Source of the DNA: 13-2-20CM-68-14 sp046723355
GTDB lineage: Bacteria; Actinomycetota; Thermoleophilia; Gaiellales; Gaiellaceae
Direction: 5' to 3'
NCBI GenBank assembly: GCA_046723355.1
Contig: JBKOUJ010000139.1
Coordinates: forward strand, 1 to 11,400
Length of the DNA stretch: 11,400 nucleotides
Shown here: in pieces, positions 5,320-11,400 of the stretch
Layout: every line of letters begins with the position of its first letter
Numbering within the stretch: position 1 is the first letter of the stretch
Notes under the pieces: generated by a model
Told to the model about the DNA's origin: nothing
Database searches by the model: none
What the model saw: only the letters and a program-made list of their open reading frames with translations
Made by a program: the position numbers and the translations under genes

Positions 5320-7218
5320 GTGCAGCCGGTCTCGGTCGCCGCCGCCGACTTCCACGGCAGCGCCGGCTTCTTCGTCCGGGTCGGGATCGTCGGCTTCGCC
5401 ACACTCGGTCTGTTCGGCGTTCTCGCGCTACGCCTCTGGTCGCTCCAGGTTGTGCGCGGGCCGCATTTCGCGGCGGCGGCCCAGCAGCAGACGTTCCGGC
5501 TGGTCGACCTGCCCGCCCCGCGCGGCCAGATCGTCGACGCGAAGGGCCGCGTCCTCGCCGGAACGCGCGGCGGTCTCGGCGTTTCGGTCGATACCGCCGT
5601 GCTCGGCATCATCGACGAGCACGGCCGCTGGTGGCCGACCCGCCAGTGTCGCCAACTCCTGCGCCGGCTCGGCTACCTGGCCGGCGCCTCGCCGCGGCTG
5701 ATGATCCAGCGGATCCGCCACAGCGAGTTCAAGTCGCCTTACTCGGCGGCGATCGTCCTGCCGCGAGTTAGTCGCGACCTCAGCTACTTCCTCGACGAGC
5801 ATGCGCGGCAATTCCCGGGGATCCGCGTCGTGCCGCAGCCCGAGCGAAGCTACCCCAGCGGCTCGCTCGGGAGCGAGTTCCTCGGGCTGCTCGGCGAGGT
5901 CAGCCCGACTCAGCTCGCGAAGCACACCTACCGCGGCGCCCGCGCCGGAATGATCGTCGGCCAGTCCGGCGCCGAGGCGACCTACGACAGCCTGCTGAAC
6001 GGCGGCCTCGAGAAGGCGCGCGTCGTGGTGGACGCACAGGGCCGCGCAATCGGGCCCGCCCACGTCGTCCGCGTTCCGCGACCGGCCCGCGGCCTCCAGC
6101 TGACGATCGACCTCCGCATGCAGCGGGTCGCGGAGAAGGCGATCCAGGACGGGATCGCGCTGGCGCACGCGAACGGCCACTACGACGCGCGCGCAGGGTC
6201 TGCGGTGGTCATGAACCCGCGCACCGGGGCCGTGTACGCGCTCGCGAGCTACCCGCGCTTCGACCAGGCGAAGGCGGCGACCGATCCCGAGTACCTGCGC
6301 GCGCTCCTGAACCCGAACGACCCGCGCCATCTCCTCGTCAATCGCGCGACCCAGGGCACGTATCCCACGGGCTCGACCTTCAAGCCAATCGTGGCAGAAG
6401 CCGCTCTCGCCTCCGGGTTGCTCGGCCCCTACTCGACGCTGTCGTGCACAGGCAGCTACACCGTGGGCGGCCATGTCTTCCACAACGTCGAGTCCAGCAT
6501 CAACGCGACGCTGACGCTGCCGGAGGCGCTCTCGATCTCGTGCGACACCTGGTTCTACCGGCTCGGCTCGATGTTCTATTACGCGCAGGAGAAGGGGCAC
6601 CTCTACATGCAGAACTGGGCGCACTGGCTAGGCGTCGGCGAGCCGACCGGCTTCGACGTCCCGGGTGAAGCGCCTGGCCTCGTCCCCACGCCCGGCTGGC
6701 TGAAGCGGACCTTCAAGCAGCGCTGGGCGAGGATCTGGTTCGAAGGCAACTCGGTCAACCTCGCTGTCGGCCAAGGCCAGCTGGCGATCACCCCGCTGCA
6801 GCTCGCCGTCGCCTACTCGACGTTGGCGAACGGGGGCACAGTCGTCCGGCCGCACGTGGGCAAGGCCGTGCTCAGCTCGACCGGCCAGGTCGTCAAGGAG
6901 CTTCGTTACCCGCCGCGCCGCCACCTGCGGCTCTACGACGTCGGCGAAATCAGGGACGGGCTCTACGCCGGTGCGCACAGCGGCACCTCGGCGGCGGTTT
7001 TCGGCACCTTCCCAATCCCAGTCGCGGGCAAGACCGGCACGGCCGAGGCGCCCCCCGGCAGTGACCATTCCTGGTACGCCTCCTGGGCGCCGGCCTACAA
7101 CCCGAAGCTGGTCGTGGTCGTCATGATCGAGCACGGCGGCTTCGGCGCCGAGGCGGCCGCGCCGGCGGCGAAGGAGATCTACTCGGCCTACTTCCGCGTC
7201 AGCGCGAAGAACCAGTAG
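5320..7218 (+). CDS. mrdA: Class B penicillin-binding protein, PBP2/MrdA type (elongation transpeptidase)
   Basis: This 632-residue protein is a membrane-anchored D,D-transpeptidase acting outside the membrane on peptidoglycan, normally with RodA during elongation. A single N-terminal membrane anchor spans about residues 19-42 (VRVGIVGFATLG onward). The PBP dimer/pedestal domain follows (PAPRGQIVD, then ERSYPSGSLGSEFLGLLGEV), then the transpeptidase domain from about 290. The active-site motifs are S352-T-F-K355, S407-C-D409 and K571-T-G573. The SxD second motif and SCDTWFYRLG context are typical of PBP2 rather than FtsI, where the motif is SxN. GTG at 5320 is the only conventional start between the in-frame TGA at 5236 and the membrane segment, and it has no visible Shine-Dalgarno. 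The gene lies antisense inside the dcw cluster; its stop overlaps the 3' end of ftsI by 20 bp. No mreC, mreD or rodA is in the window. Confidence 0.93.
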   Translation: MQPVSVAAADFHGSAGFFVRVGIVGFATLGLFGVLALRLWSLQVVRGPHFAAAAQQQTFRLVDLPAPRGQIVDAKGRVLAGTRGGLGVSVDTAVLGIIDEHGRWWPTRQCRQLLRRLGYLAGASPRLMIQRIRHSEFKSPYSAAIVLPRVSRDLSYFLDEHARQFPGIRVVPQPERSYPSGSLGSEFLGLLGEVSPTQLAKHTYRGARAGMIVGQSGAEATYDSLLNGGLEKARVVVDAQGRAIGPAHVVRVPRPARGLQLTIDLRMQRVAEKAIQDGIALAHANGHYDARAGSAVVMNPRTGAVYALASYPRFDQAKAATDPEYLRALLNPNDPRHLLVNRATQGTYPTGSTFKPIVAEAALASGLLGPYSTLSCTGSYTVGGHVFHNVESSINATLTLPEALSISCDTWFYRLGSMFYYAQEKGHLYMQNWAHWLGVGEPTGFDVPGEAPGLVPTPGWLKRTFKQRWARIWFEGNSVNLAVGQGQLAITPLQLAVAYSTLANGGTVVRPHVGKAVLSSTGQVVKELRYPPRRHLRLYDVGEIRDGLYAGAHSGTSAAVFGTFPIPVAGKTGTAEAPPGSDHSWYASWAPAYNPKLVVVVMIEHGGFGAEAAAPAAKEIYSAYFRVSAKNQ

Positions 7219-8881
7219 CCGCGTCCGGCGGCGCCGAGAGGTACTGCAGCGTCTGCTGCATGATTTCCTTGAACGCGGGCGCGGCGACGACGCCGCCCCA
7301 GATCGCCCCGCGCGGCTCATCGACAGCGACGAGAACGACGGCGCGGGGCCGGGTCGCCGGCGCGAAGCCCACGAACGACGCGACGTAGCGCGACGTCGAG
7401 TAGCCGCCGTGGGGATCGGGCTTCGCCGCGGTGCCGGTCTTGCCGGCGACGTGGTAGCCGGGGATCTGGGCCAGGGTTCCGGTCCCGTCGAGGACGACGT
7501 TCTGCAACATCGACGTGAGCTCGCGCGCGATCCACGGGCTGACGACCCGTCGGCGCGCGGCCGCCCCCGCGATTCCCGCGCCGACGCGGTCGACCAGGTG
7601 CGGCCTTGTCCAGAGCCCGCCGTTGGCGATCGCCGCGTAGGCGGAGGCCATCTGGATCGGCGTCACGGCGATGCCCTGGCCGATCGGGACGTTGCCGATC
7701 GTCGAGCCTGACCACTGGTCGGCCGGAAGCACGATCCCCTGGCTCTGGCCGGGGAAGTCGATCCCAGTCGGGTGCCCGAAGCCGAAACGGCCGATCCACG
7801 ACATCAGGCGCTCCTTGCCGAGCAGCCGCGCGAGTGTGATCGCGCCGACATTCGACGACCTGGCGAGGATCTGCGCAACTGACATCGTCTCCGTCCCGCG
7901 CGGCTCGGCGTCGTGGATCACCCGGTCGGCGACCTGGATCGAGTACGGAAGCGTGAACCTCGTCCGCGGGGTGACGATCCCGGTCGAGAGCGCCCCGCCG
8001 ACGGTCACGAGCTTGAACGTCGACCCCGGCTCGTAGGTGTCCGTGACGGCGCGGTTGCGCTGAAGGTCCTTCGGGACAGCGGGGAAACTGTTTGCGTCGT
8101 AGGTCGGCGCGACGGCCATCGCGAGGACAGCGCCCGTCCGGGGATCGAGGACGATCGCCGTCGCGTCCTTCGCGTGCCATTTCTGGACCGTCTGGCGAAG
8201 GACGGCCTCGGCCGTGGCCTGGATGTTGTGGTCGATCGTCAGCGAGACGTCGCCGCCGTTTTGGGCCGGCGCCGAGACGATCGAGTCGAGCACGTGGCCG
8301 AGCGGGTCGCGCACGAGCGTCTCGTGGCCGGCCCGTCCCGCGAGCGGCTTGTCGAGCGCGAGCTCGAGGCCGGAAAGCCCGTGGTTGTCGACGCCCGCGT
8401 AGCCGAGGATCTGCGCCGCGATCGAGTGCTGCGGGTAGAAGCGACGTTCCTCGGGATAGAAACCGAGCCCGGTGATGTGCCTCGCCTGGAGCGTCGCGGC
8501 GCGCGCCGGGTCGGCCTTGCGCTCGATGTAGACGAAGCCGTGCGCCCGGTCGGCGAGATGCTCGTAGACCTGCTTGGGGTCGAGGCGCAGGATCCGTGCG
8601 ACGATCGGCGCAACCTTCGTCGGATCCTGGATCTGGAGCGGATCGGCATACACCGTGATCGCCTGCTCGCCGATCGCGAGCTGGACGCCGGTGCTGTCGT
8701 AGATCGTGCCCCGGTTCGCTGCCAGCGTCACCGTCTGCCGGTGCTGGCTCGCTGCCATCCGGCCGAGCGTCCCCGCGCGGACGCCCTGCAGCCACACCGC
8801 GCGAAGGAGCGTCGCGCCGAAGACGAGTGCGAAGACGGCGAGGAGGAGGCGGATCCGGCGGTTGGCGAGCCGGCCTGTCAC
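7199..8881 (-). CDS. ftsI: Septal penicillin-binding protein FtsI/PBP3 (class B transpeptidase)
   Basis: FtsI is the division-specific transpeptidase working with FtsW at the septum. The 560-residue product has an N-terminal membrane anchor (about 10-30), a pedestal domain beginning TLAANRGTIYD and including ERRFYPQHSIAAQILGYAG, and a transpeptidase domain from about 235. Its active-site motifs are S287-T-F-K290, S342-S-N344 and K481-T-G483. The SxN second motif and the position directly after ftsL support FtsI over PBP2. No C-terminal PASTA domain is present. The GTG start at 8881 overlaps the ftsL TGA as GTGA, so translation is probably coupled. The last 20 bases overlap the convergent PBP2 gene. 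In most genomes murE follows directly; here it does not. Confidence 0.95.
   Translation of the reverse strand: MTGRLANRRIRLLLAVFALVFGATLLRAVWLQGVRAGTLGRMAASQHRQTVTLAANRGTIYDSTGVQLAIGEQAITVYADPLQIQDPTKVAPIVARILRLDPKQVYEHLADRAHGFVYIERKADPARAATLQARHITGLGFYPEERRFYPQHSIAAQILGYAGVDNHGLSGLELALDKPLAGRAGHETLVRDPLGHVLDSIVSAPAQNGGDVSLTIDHNIQATAEAVLRQTVQKWHAKDATAIVLDPRTGAVLAMAVAPTYDANSFPAVPKDLQRNRAVTDTYEPGSTFKLVTVGGALSTGIVTPRTRFTLPYSIQVADRVIHDAEPRGTETMSVAQILARSSNVGAITLARLLGKERLMSWIGRFGFGHPTGIDFPGQSQGIVLPADQWSGSTIGNVPIGQGIAVTPIQMASAYAAIANGGLWTRPHLVDRVGAGIAGAAARRRVVSPWIARELTSMLQNVVLDGTGTLAQIPGYHVAGKTGTAAKPDPHGGYSTSRYVASFVGFAPATRPRAVVLVAVDEPRGAIWGGVVAAPAFKEIMQQTLQYLSAPPDAATGSSR
7245..7260 (+). terminator. 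Weak hairpin just past the PBP2 stop (possible terminator)
   Basis: TGCAGC-GTCT-GCTGCA forms a 6-bp stem with a 4-base loop starting 26 bases after the PBP2 stop codon, followed by a short T-containing stretch but no clear U-tract. It lies inside ftsI coding sequence (the QQTLQ region), so codon choice alone could explain it. It is the only candidate I see for ending plus-strand transcription before it runs deep into ftsI. Confidence 0.15.
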
Positions 8882-9273
8882 CGGCCCCGCCGCGCCGTCA
8901 GGTCGACGTAGCCGGTCGTCGCGGGATCGGCCGGGACGAAGCCGCGCACCTTCGCGAGCGCCTGGATCCGCGGCGAGGAGACCGCCTCGGAGACCTTCGC
9001 GCCGAGCGCGGCGTTCTGCGCCTGCAGCTGTTGGCTTTGGTTGTTCAGGTGGTCGAGCCGGATGTTCAGCCGCAGGACCGCGACGTTGAGCGCGACGATC
9101 CCGGCCAGGAGGACGCTACCGACCATGATCCAGGCGAGCCCGCCGGCGACGCCGCTCCGCTTCTTGGCCTTGCGGCGCGTCGCGCGCGGCTTCGCAACTG
9201 GCTTCGGCCTCGGCCTCGCGCGCGGCGGTCGCGCGCGAACGGGCGCTTCGGCGGCGGCGTGCCAGGAGGCCAT
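8878..9273 (-). CDS. ftsL: FtsL-like septum formation initiator family protein
   Basis: The 131-residue bitopic protein sits in the ftsL position between rsmH and ftsI. It has a long, very basic, proline- and alanine-rich cytoplasmic N-terminus (about 1-42), one membrane segment (about 45-67) and an extracytoplasmic region beginning with an Asn/Gln/Leu-rich coiled-coil-like stretch (about 70-98: LNIRLDHLNNQSQQLQAQNA). A short tail containing RIQALAKVRGFVPAD follows and matches the usual end of FtsL/DivIC-type proteins. FtsL proteins recruit and activate FtsW-FtsI with FtsB/DivIC and FtsQ. Sequence conservation in this family is low, so identification relies on topology and position. ATG at 9273 overlaps the rsmH stop (TGATG); the frame stays open further upstream into rsmH, but that part is not family-like. 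Confidence 0.8.
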   Translation of the reverse strand: MASWHAAAEAPVRARPPRARPRPKPVAKPRATRRKAKKRSGVAGGLAWIMVGSVLLAGIVALNVAVLRLNIRLDHLNNQSQQLQAQNAALGAKVSEAVSSPRIQALAKVRGFVPADPATTGYVDLTARRGR

Positions 9274-10229
9274 CAGACTTTTACTGCGGCCCTCAGACGC
9301 GCAGAGGCGGCTCGGGGGTTGCTCGCAAGCTCGCGCTGGCTCGGCCGGATCGCACGCCGCGGCGTTGCGCGCAGCACGGGCTCCCGGCCGCAGACGCAGA
9401 CCGGGAAGTCCGGCGGGCACGTGCAGCCGCGCTCCTGATCCCGTAGGAACTGCTTGACGATGCGGTCCTCGAGGGAGTGGAAGCTGATCACGGCGAGCCG
9501 TCCACCGGGCTTCAGGAGCTCGACCGCCCCGGGGAGTGCATCCTCCAGCGCGGTCAACTCGTCGTTGACGGCGATCCGGAGCGCCTGGAAGACCCGCTTC
9601 GCCGGGTGGCCGTCGCCGAAGCGCGCAGGTGCCGGGATCGCGGCCTTGATCGTGTCGACGAGCTCGCCGGTGCGCTCGAACGGCTGATCGCGCCTGCGCC
9701 GCGCGATCGCGCGGGCGATCTGCTTCGCGAAGCGCTCCTCGCCGTAGGAGCGGAAGATGTGCGTGAGCTCCCGCTCCGAGGCCTCGTTGACGAGGTCCCG
9801 GGCGGAAAAGTCGGAGGAAGGATCCATGCGCATGTCGAGCGGGGCGTCGGTGGCGTAGGAGAAGCCGCGCTCGGGGCGGTCGATCTGCATCGAGGAAACG
9901 CCGAGGTCGAACAGGATCGCGTCGGCACGCGCACCGTTGTCCGCGAGCTGCTCGAGCACGACGGCGAAGTCGCCGCGCAGGAACCGGCCCTTGACGCCGG
10001 TCTGCTTGCGGAAGCGGTCGAAGTACGTCCTGGCGGCCGGGTCGCGGTCGATCGCGATCAGCCGGCCCTCGCCGCGCAGGTCCGCAGCGAGCAGCGCGGC
10101 GTGCCCGCCGGCGCCGAAGGTCGCATCAACGACCGTTTCGCCGGGCCGGATCGCGAGCAGCTGCCGGACCTCGTCGGCGAGGACGGGGACGTGGTCAGTC
10201 GCGTTTGGTTGCAAGACGCTCGGCAACAT
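9273..10229 (-). CDS. rsmH: 16S rRNA (cytosine(1402)-N(4))-methyltransferase RsmH (MraW)
   Basis: RsmH methylates N4 of C1402 in the decoding centre of 16S rRNA using S-adenosylmethionine. The 318-residue product shows HVPVLADEV near the start, the SAM-binding motif DATFGAGGHAALL (35-47), AIDRDPAA (59-66), FDLGVSSMQIDRPERGFSY (107-125), PLDMRMDP (130-137), NDEL (222-225) and VISFHSLEDRIVKQFL (247-262). A four-cysteine segment CTCPPDFPVCVC (269-280) follows, common in actinobacterial and firmicute homologues. ATG at 10229 was preferred because it has a ribosome-binding site at correct spacing; it lies 35 bases inside the end of mraZ. A TTG at 10214 is the alternative start. Confidence 0.96.
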   Translation of the reverse strand: MLPSVLQPNATDHVPVLADEVRQLLAIRPGETVVDATFGAGGHAALLAADLRGEGRLIAIDRDPAARTYFDRFRKQTGVKGRFLRGDFAVVLEQLADNGARADAILFDLGVSSMQIDRPERGFSYATDAPLDMRMDPSSDFSARDLVNEASERELTHIFRSYGEERFAKQIARAIARRRRDQPFERTGELVDTIKAAIPAPARFGDGHPAKRVFQALRIAVNDELTALEDALPGAVELLKPGGRLAVISFHSLEDRIVKQFLRDQERGCTCPPDFPVCVCGREPVLRATPRRAIRPSQRELASNPRAASARLRAAVKV

Positions 10230-10629
10230 CCTCCGCACTCCCTTCGATCTCGTCCAGGTGAGCGCGCCACGCGGCGCGGTCCCAGATCTCGAGGTGGTCG
10301 TGGATCCCCGCCACGACGACCTCCTTCCCCAGCCCGGCATAGGAGCCGAGCGACGACGGCACCATCACCCTGCCCTGCTTGTCGAGCTCCGCCTCGGCCG
10401 CGCCCGCGAAGAAGTAGCGCTGCATCACGCGACCTTCCTTGCTGAGCAGATCGAGCTCGCCGAGGCGAGACTGGACGGTCGCGGCCCATTCACTGCGCGG
10501 ATACGCGTAGAGGCATCGCTCGATCCCCCGCGAAAGGACCAGTCCTTCAGAAAACGCCTGACGGAACTTGGCCGGAAGCGTAAGGCGGTTCTTGTCATCG
10601 ATCGTGTGCTCGTACTCGCCTACCAGCAT
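10195..10629 (-). CDS. mraZ: Transcriptional regulator MraZ
   Basis: MraZ is the AbrB-fold regulator that heads dcw clusters, forms ring-shaped oligomers and represses its own operon in studied bacteria. The 144-residue product has the two SpoVT/AbrB-like halves expected: GEYEHTIDDKNRLTLPAKFR (4-23) and, about 70 residues later, AELDKQGRVMVPSSL (80-94). The D-x-x-x-R DNA-contact signature is present in both (D12-R15, D83-R87 region). The length is normal for the family. ATG at 10629 gives the standard MxxGEYEH start. Only three bases separate it from the nearest of four AAGTGG repeats, the likely self-operator. It is the first gene of the mraZ-rsmH-ftsL-ftsI unit; its 3' end overlaps rsmH by 35 bases. 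Confidence 0.96.
   Translation of the reverse strand: MLVGEYEHTIDDKNRLTLPAKFRQAFSEGLVLSRGIERCLYAYPRSEWAATVQSRLGELDLLSKEGRVMQRYFFAGAAEAELDKQGRVMVPSSLGSYAGLGKEVVVAGIHDHLEIWDRAAWRAHLDEIEGSAEDVAERLATKRD
10230..10242 (-). promoter_or_regulatory. Ribosome-binding site deciding the rsmH start
   Basis: On the minus strand GGGAG (10242-10238) lies eight bases before the ATG at 10229, and a second purine run GGAGG (10234-10230) abuts the ATG. The spacing of the first favours ATG 10229 over the TTG at 10214. The site is inside mraZ coding sequence. Confidence 0.55.
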
Positions 10630-10632
10630 GGT

Positions 10633-10668
10633 CCACTTCGCACCACTTTAGACCACTTCTCCCCACTT
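10633..10668 (-). promoter_or_regulatory. Probable MraZ operator: four AAGTGG repeats at 10-bp period
   Basis: On the minus strand the hexamer AAGTGG occurs four times without mismatch (plus-strand CCACTT at 10633-10638, 10643-10648, 10653-10658 and 10663-10668), each separated by four variable bases. A degenerate fifth unit (ACCCTT, four of six matches) lies at 10673-10678. Known MraZ operators upstream of mraZ are arrays of short G-rich direct repeats with about one helical turn spacing (TGGGN in E. coli, AAAGTG-type in mollicutes and corynebacteria). Identity and position therefore strongly suggest the self-operator. All units face the same side of the helix. Confidence 0.88.
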
Positions 10669-10673
10669 GGCAA
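10645..10673 (-). promoter_or_regulatory. mraZ operon promoter embedded in the repeat array
   Basis: On the minus strand TTGCCA (10673-10668, five of six to TTGACA) is followed after exactly 17 bases by TAAAGT (10650-10645, four of six to TATAAT). Transcription would start near the A at 10638, leaving a leader of about nine bases with no normal Shine-Dalgarno. The -10 element coincides with one AAGTGG unit and the spacer holds another, so MraZ bound to the array should block RNA polymerase. Confidence 0.7.
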
Positions 10674-10725
10674 CCCTTTTACGCCACATCTCACGGCTCG
10701 ACACGTTCGTGCGTTTCAGCGGAAG

Positions 10726-11187
10726 ATGGAGCCGGTGCGCATCCCGCCCTTCGAGACGTTCTACGAGGAGCACAAGGACCCTGTCTTCGCGCACCTGCGC
10801 CGGCTGCTCGGCGACGGGGCCGAGGACGCCTTTCAGGAGACCTTCCTCCGCGCGCTCCGTGCCTATCCAAAGCTGAAGGACGGCCGCCACCTGCGCGCCT
10901 GGGTCTTCACGATCGCCGGACGCATCGCCATCGACGAGGTCCGCAGGCAGCGGCCCCGCGGCGCGATGCCTGAGCTCGCCGTCGAGGACGGCCTCCCTCC
11001 CCACGCCGAGCTCGGCCCGCTGACCGACCAGCTCCCGCCAAAGGAGCGCGCAGCGGTGGTGCTGCGCTACGGCTTCGACCTTCCCTACCACGAGATCGCC
11101 GCCGCCCTCGGGTCTTCCGAGGATGCGGCACGCCAGGCGGCCTCCTCCGGAGTCCGCCGCCTGCGAGAAAGGAGCAAGCAACCGTGA
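10726..11187 (+). CDS. Small ECF-like RNA polymerase sigma-70 family factor
   Basis: The 153-residue protein has a region 2 (about 8-77: FETFYEEHKDPVFAHLRRLLG, EDAFQETFLRALRAYPKL, LRAWVFTIAGRIAIDEVRR) and a region 4 helix-turn-helix (about 99-147: LTDQLPPKERAAVVLRYGFDLPYHEIAAALGSSEDAARQAASSGVRRLR), the two-domain plan of ECF sigma factors. It would direct core polymerase to a specific promoter set; targets cannot be told from the sequence. ATG at 10726 is the only conventional start near the family N-terminus; the open frame continues far upstream antisense to mraZ and rsmH and is ignored there. No anti-sigma gene is adjacent in the window. Its stop overlaps the GTG of the alkyltransferase gene, and it is divergent from mraZ across 96 bp. 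Confidence 0.9.
   Translation: MEPVRIPPFETFYEEHKDPVFAHLRRLLGDGAEDAFQETFLRALRAYPKLKDGRHLRAWVFTIAGRIAIDEVRRQRPRGAMPELAVEDGLPPHAELGPLTDQLPPKERAAVVLRYGFDLPYHEIAAALGSSEDAARQAASSGVRRLRERSKQP
11168..11174 (+). promoter_or_regulatory. Strong ribosome-binding site for the alkyltransferase gene
   Basis: AAAGGAG lies nine bases before the GTG at 11184, within the last codons of the sigma gene. It is the best Shine-Dalgarno match in the window and supports the GTG start despite the overlap. Confidence 0.6.
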
Positions 11188-11400
11188 ACACCGTTCCCAC
11201 CACCCTCGACGACCGCTTCCGGGCCGCGGCCGCCGCGGAAGGGCTCCTGGATGTCGCCTACGACGTGCTCGAGTCGCCGGTCGGCGACCTCTTCGTCGGC
11301 GTCTCCGACCGCGGCCTCTGCGTCATCTCCTACGACACCGACGCGGAGGATCAGGCCGAGCGGCTCGCCCGCGGCTTCGGGTCGCGCGTGCTCCGCTCGC
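11184..11400 (+). CDS. ogt: Methylated-DNA--[protein]-cysteine S-methyltransferase, N-terminal part (cut by window edge)
   Basis: The first 72 residues match the N-terminal ribonuclease-H-like domain of O6-alkylguanine-DNA alkyltransferases: VAYDVLESPVGDLFVGVSDRGLCVISY, where the family has a short strand, a SPxG turn, then a return strand ending in a hydrophobic-aromatic patch. The protein removes alkyl groups from O6 of guanine onto its own cysteine. The catalytic PCHR-containing domain lies beyond the edge, so the call is by N-terminal domain only. GTG at 11184 overlaps the sigma stop as GTGA with a strong ribosome-binding site, so the two are co-transcribed and probably translationally coupled. 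A role for the sigma factor in controlling this repair gene is possible but only inferred. Confidence 0.75.
   Translation, partial: MNTVPTTLDDRFRAAAAAEGLLDVAYDVLESPVGDLFVGVSDRGLCVISYDTDAEDQAERLARGFGSRVLRS

Noticed and set aside
4833..5771. 312-codon plus-strand frame crossing the murE/PBP2 intergenic region
   Set aside because: It runs antisense into murE and out of frame into PBP2, with no domain or start signal; the intergenic region is better explained by promoters and RNA-like structure.
7317..8795. 492-codon minus-strand frame overlapping ftsI
   Set aside because: An alternate frame of ftsI, rich in Arg, Pro and Ala with no recognisable fold; ftsI has complete active-site motifs.
10633..10668. 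CRISPR array or minisatellite explanation for the CCACTT repeats
   Set aside because: Units are six bases with four-base spacers, far below CRISPR dimensions, and sit exactly where MraZ operators occur.
9937..10725. Long upstream extension of the sigma factor frame (to about 9937)
   Set aside because: The extension is antisense to rsmH and mraZ, crosses the MraZ repeats, and has no sigma-like sequence before residue 1 at 10726.

Overview
The window is high-GC DNA carrying most of a bacterial division and cell wall (dcw) cluster. On the minus strand, in transcription order, lie mraZ, rsmH, ftsL, ftsI, murE, murF, mraY and murD, with murD running off the left edge. The high GC, GTG/TTG starts, weak Shine-Dalgarno sequences, DNPR-type (meso-diaminopimelate) MurE and gene order suggest an actinobacterial-type genome. 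A deep-branching group such as Thermoleophilia (Gaiellales/Solirubrobacterales) is my best guess, but this is inference by eye with no database search.

Layout from right to left. At 10726-11400 a plus-strand pair encodes a small ECF-like sigma factor and the N-terminus of an O6-alkylguanine-DNA alkyltransferase; the two overlap by GTGA. A 96-bp divergent intergenic region (10630-10725) separates them from mraZ. It holds four exact AAGTGG repeats at a strict 10-bp period (a probable MraZ operator), and a good sigma70-type promoter for mraZ lies inside this array. From 10629 down to 7199, mraZ, rsmH, ftsL and ftsI are overlapped end to start and must be one transcription unit.

The cluster is then interrupted. 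A plus-strand, class B penicillin-binding protein of the PBP2/MrdA elongation type (5320-7218) lies antisense between ftsI and murE, and its 3' end overlaps the ftsI 3' end by 20 bp. A 467-bp non-coding region (4853-5319) separates it from the divergent murE. This region has candidate promoters in both directions and, in the presumed leader of the PBP2 gene, several nested hairpins. Below 4852, murE, murF, mraY and murD again form a tight operon (TTGA overlap, TAG/ATG abutment, then mraY/murD overlapping or nearly so).

Together the genes cover lipid II precursor synthesis (MurE and MurF complete the UDP-MurNAc-pentapeptide after MurD; MraY makes lipid I), septal transpeptidation (FtsL, FtsI), elongation-type transpeptidation (PBP2), 16S rRNA methylation (RsmH) and transcriptional control (MraZ). 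Most of the window is ordinary core-genome content. The points worth a second look are the MraZ operator/promoter architecture, the inverted PBP2 gene that splits the dcw cluster, and the structured leader in front of it.
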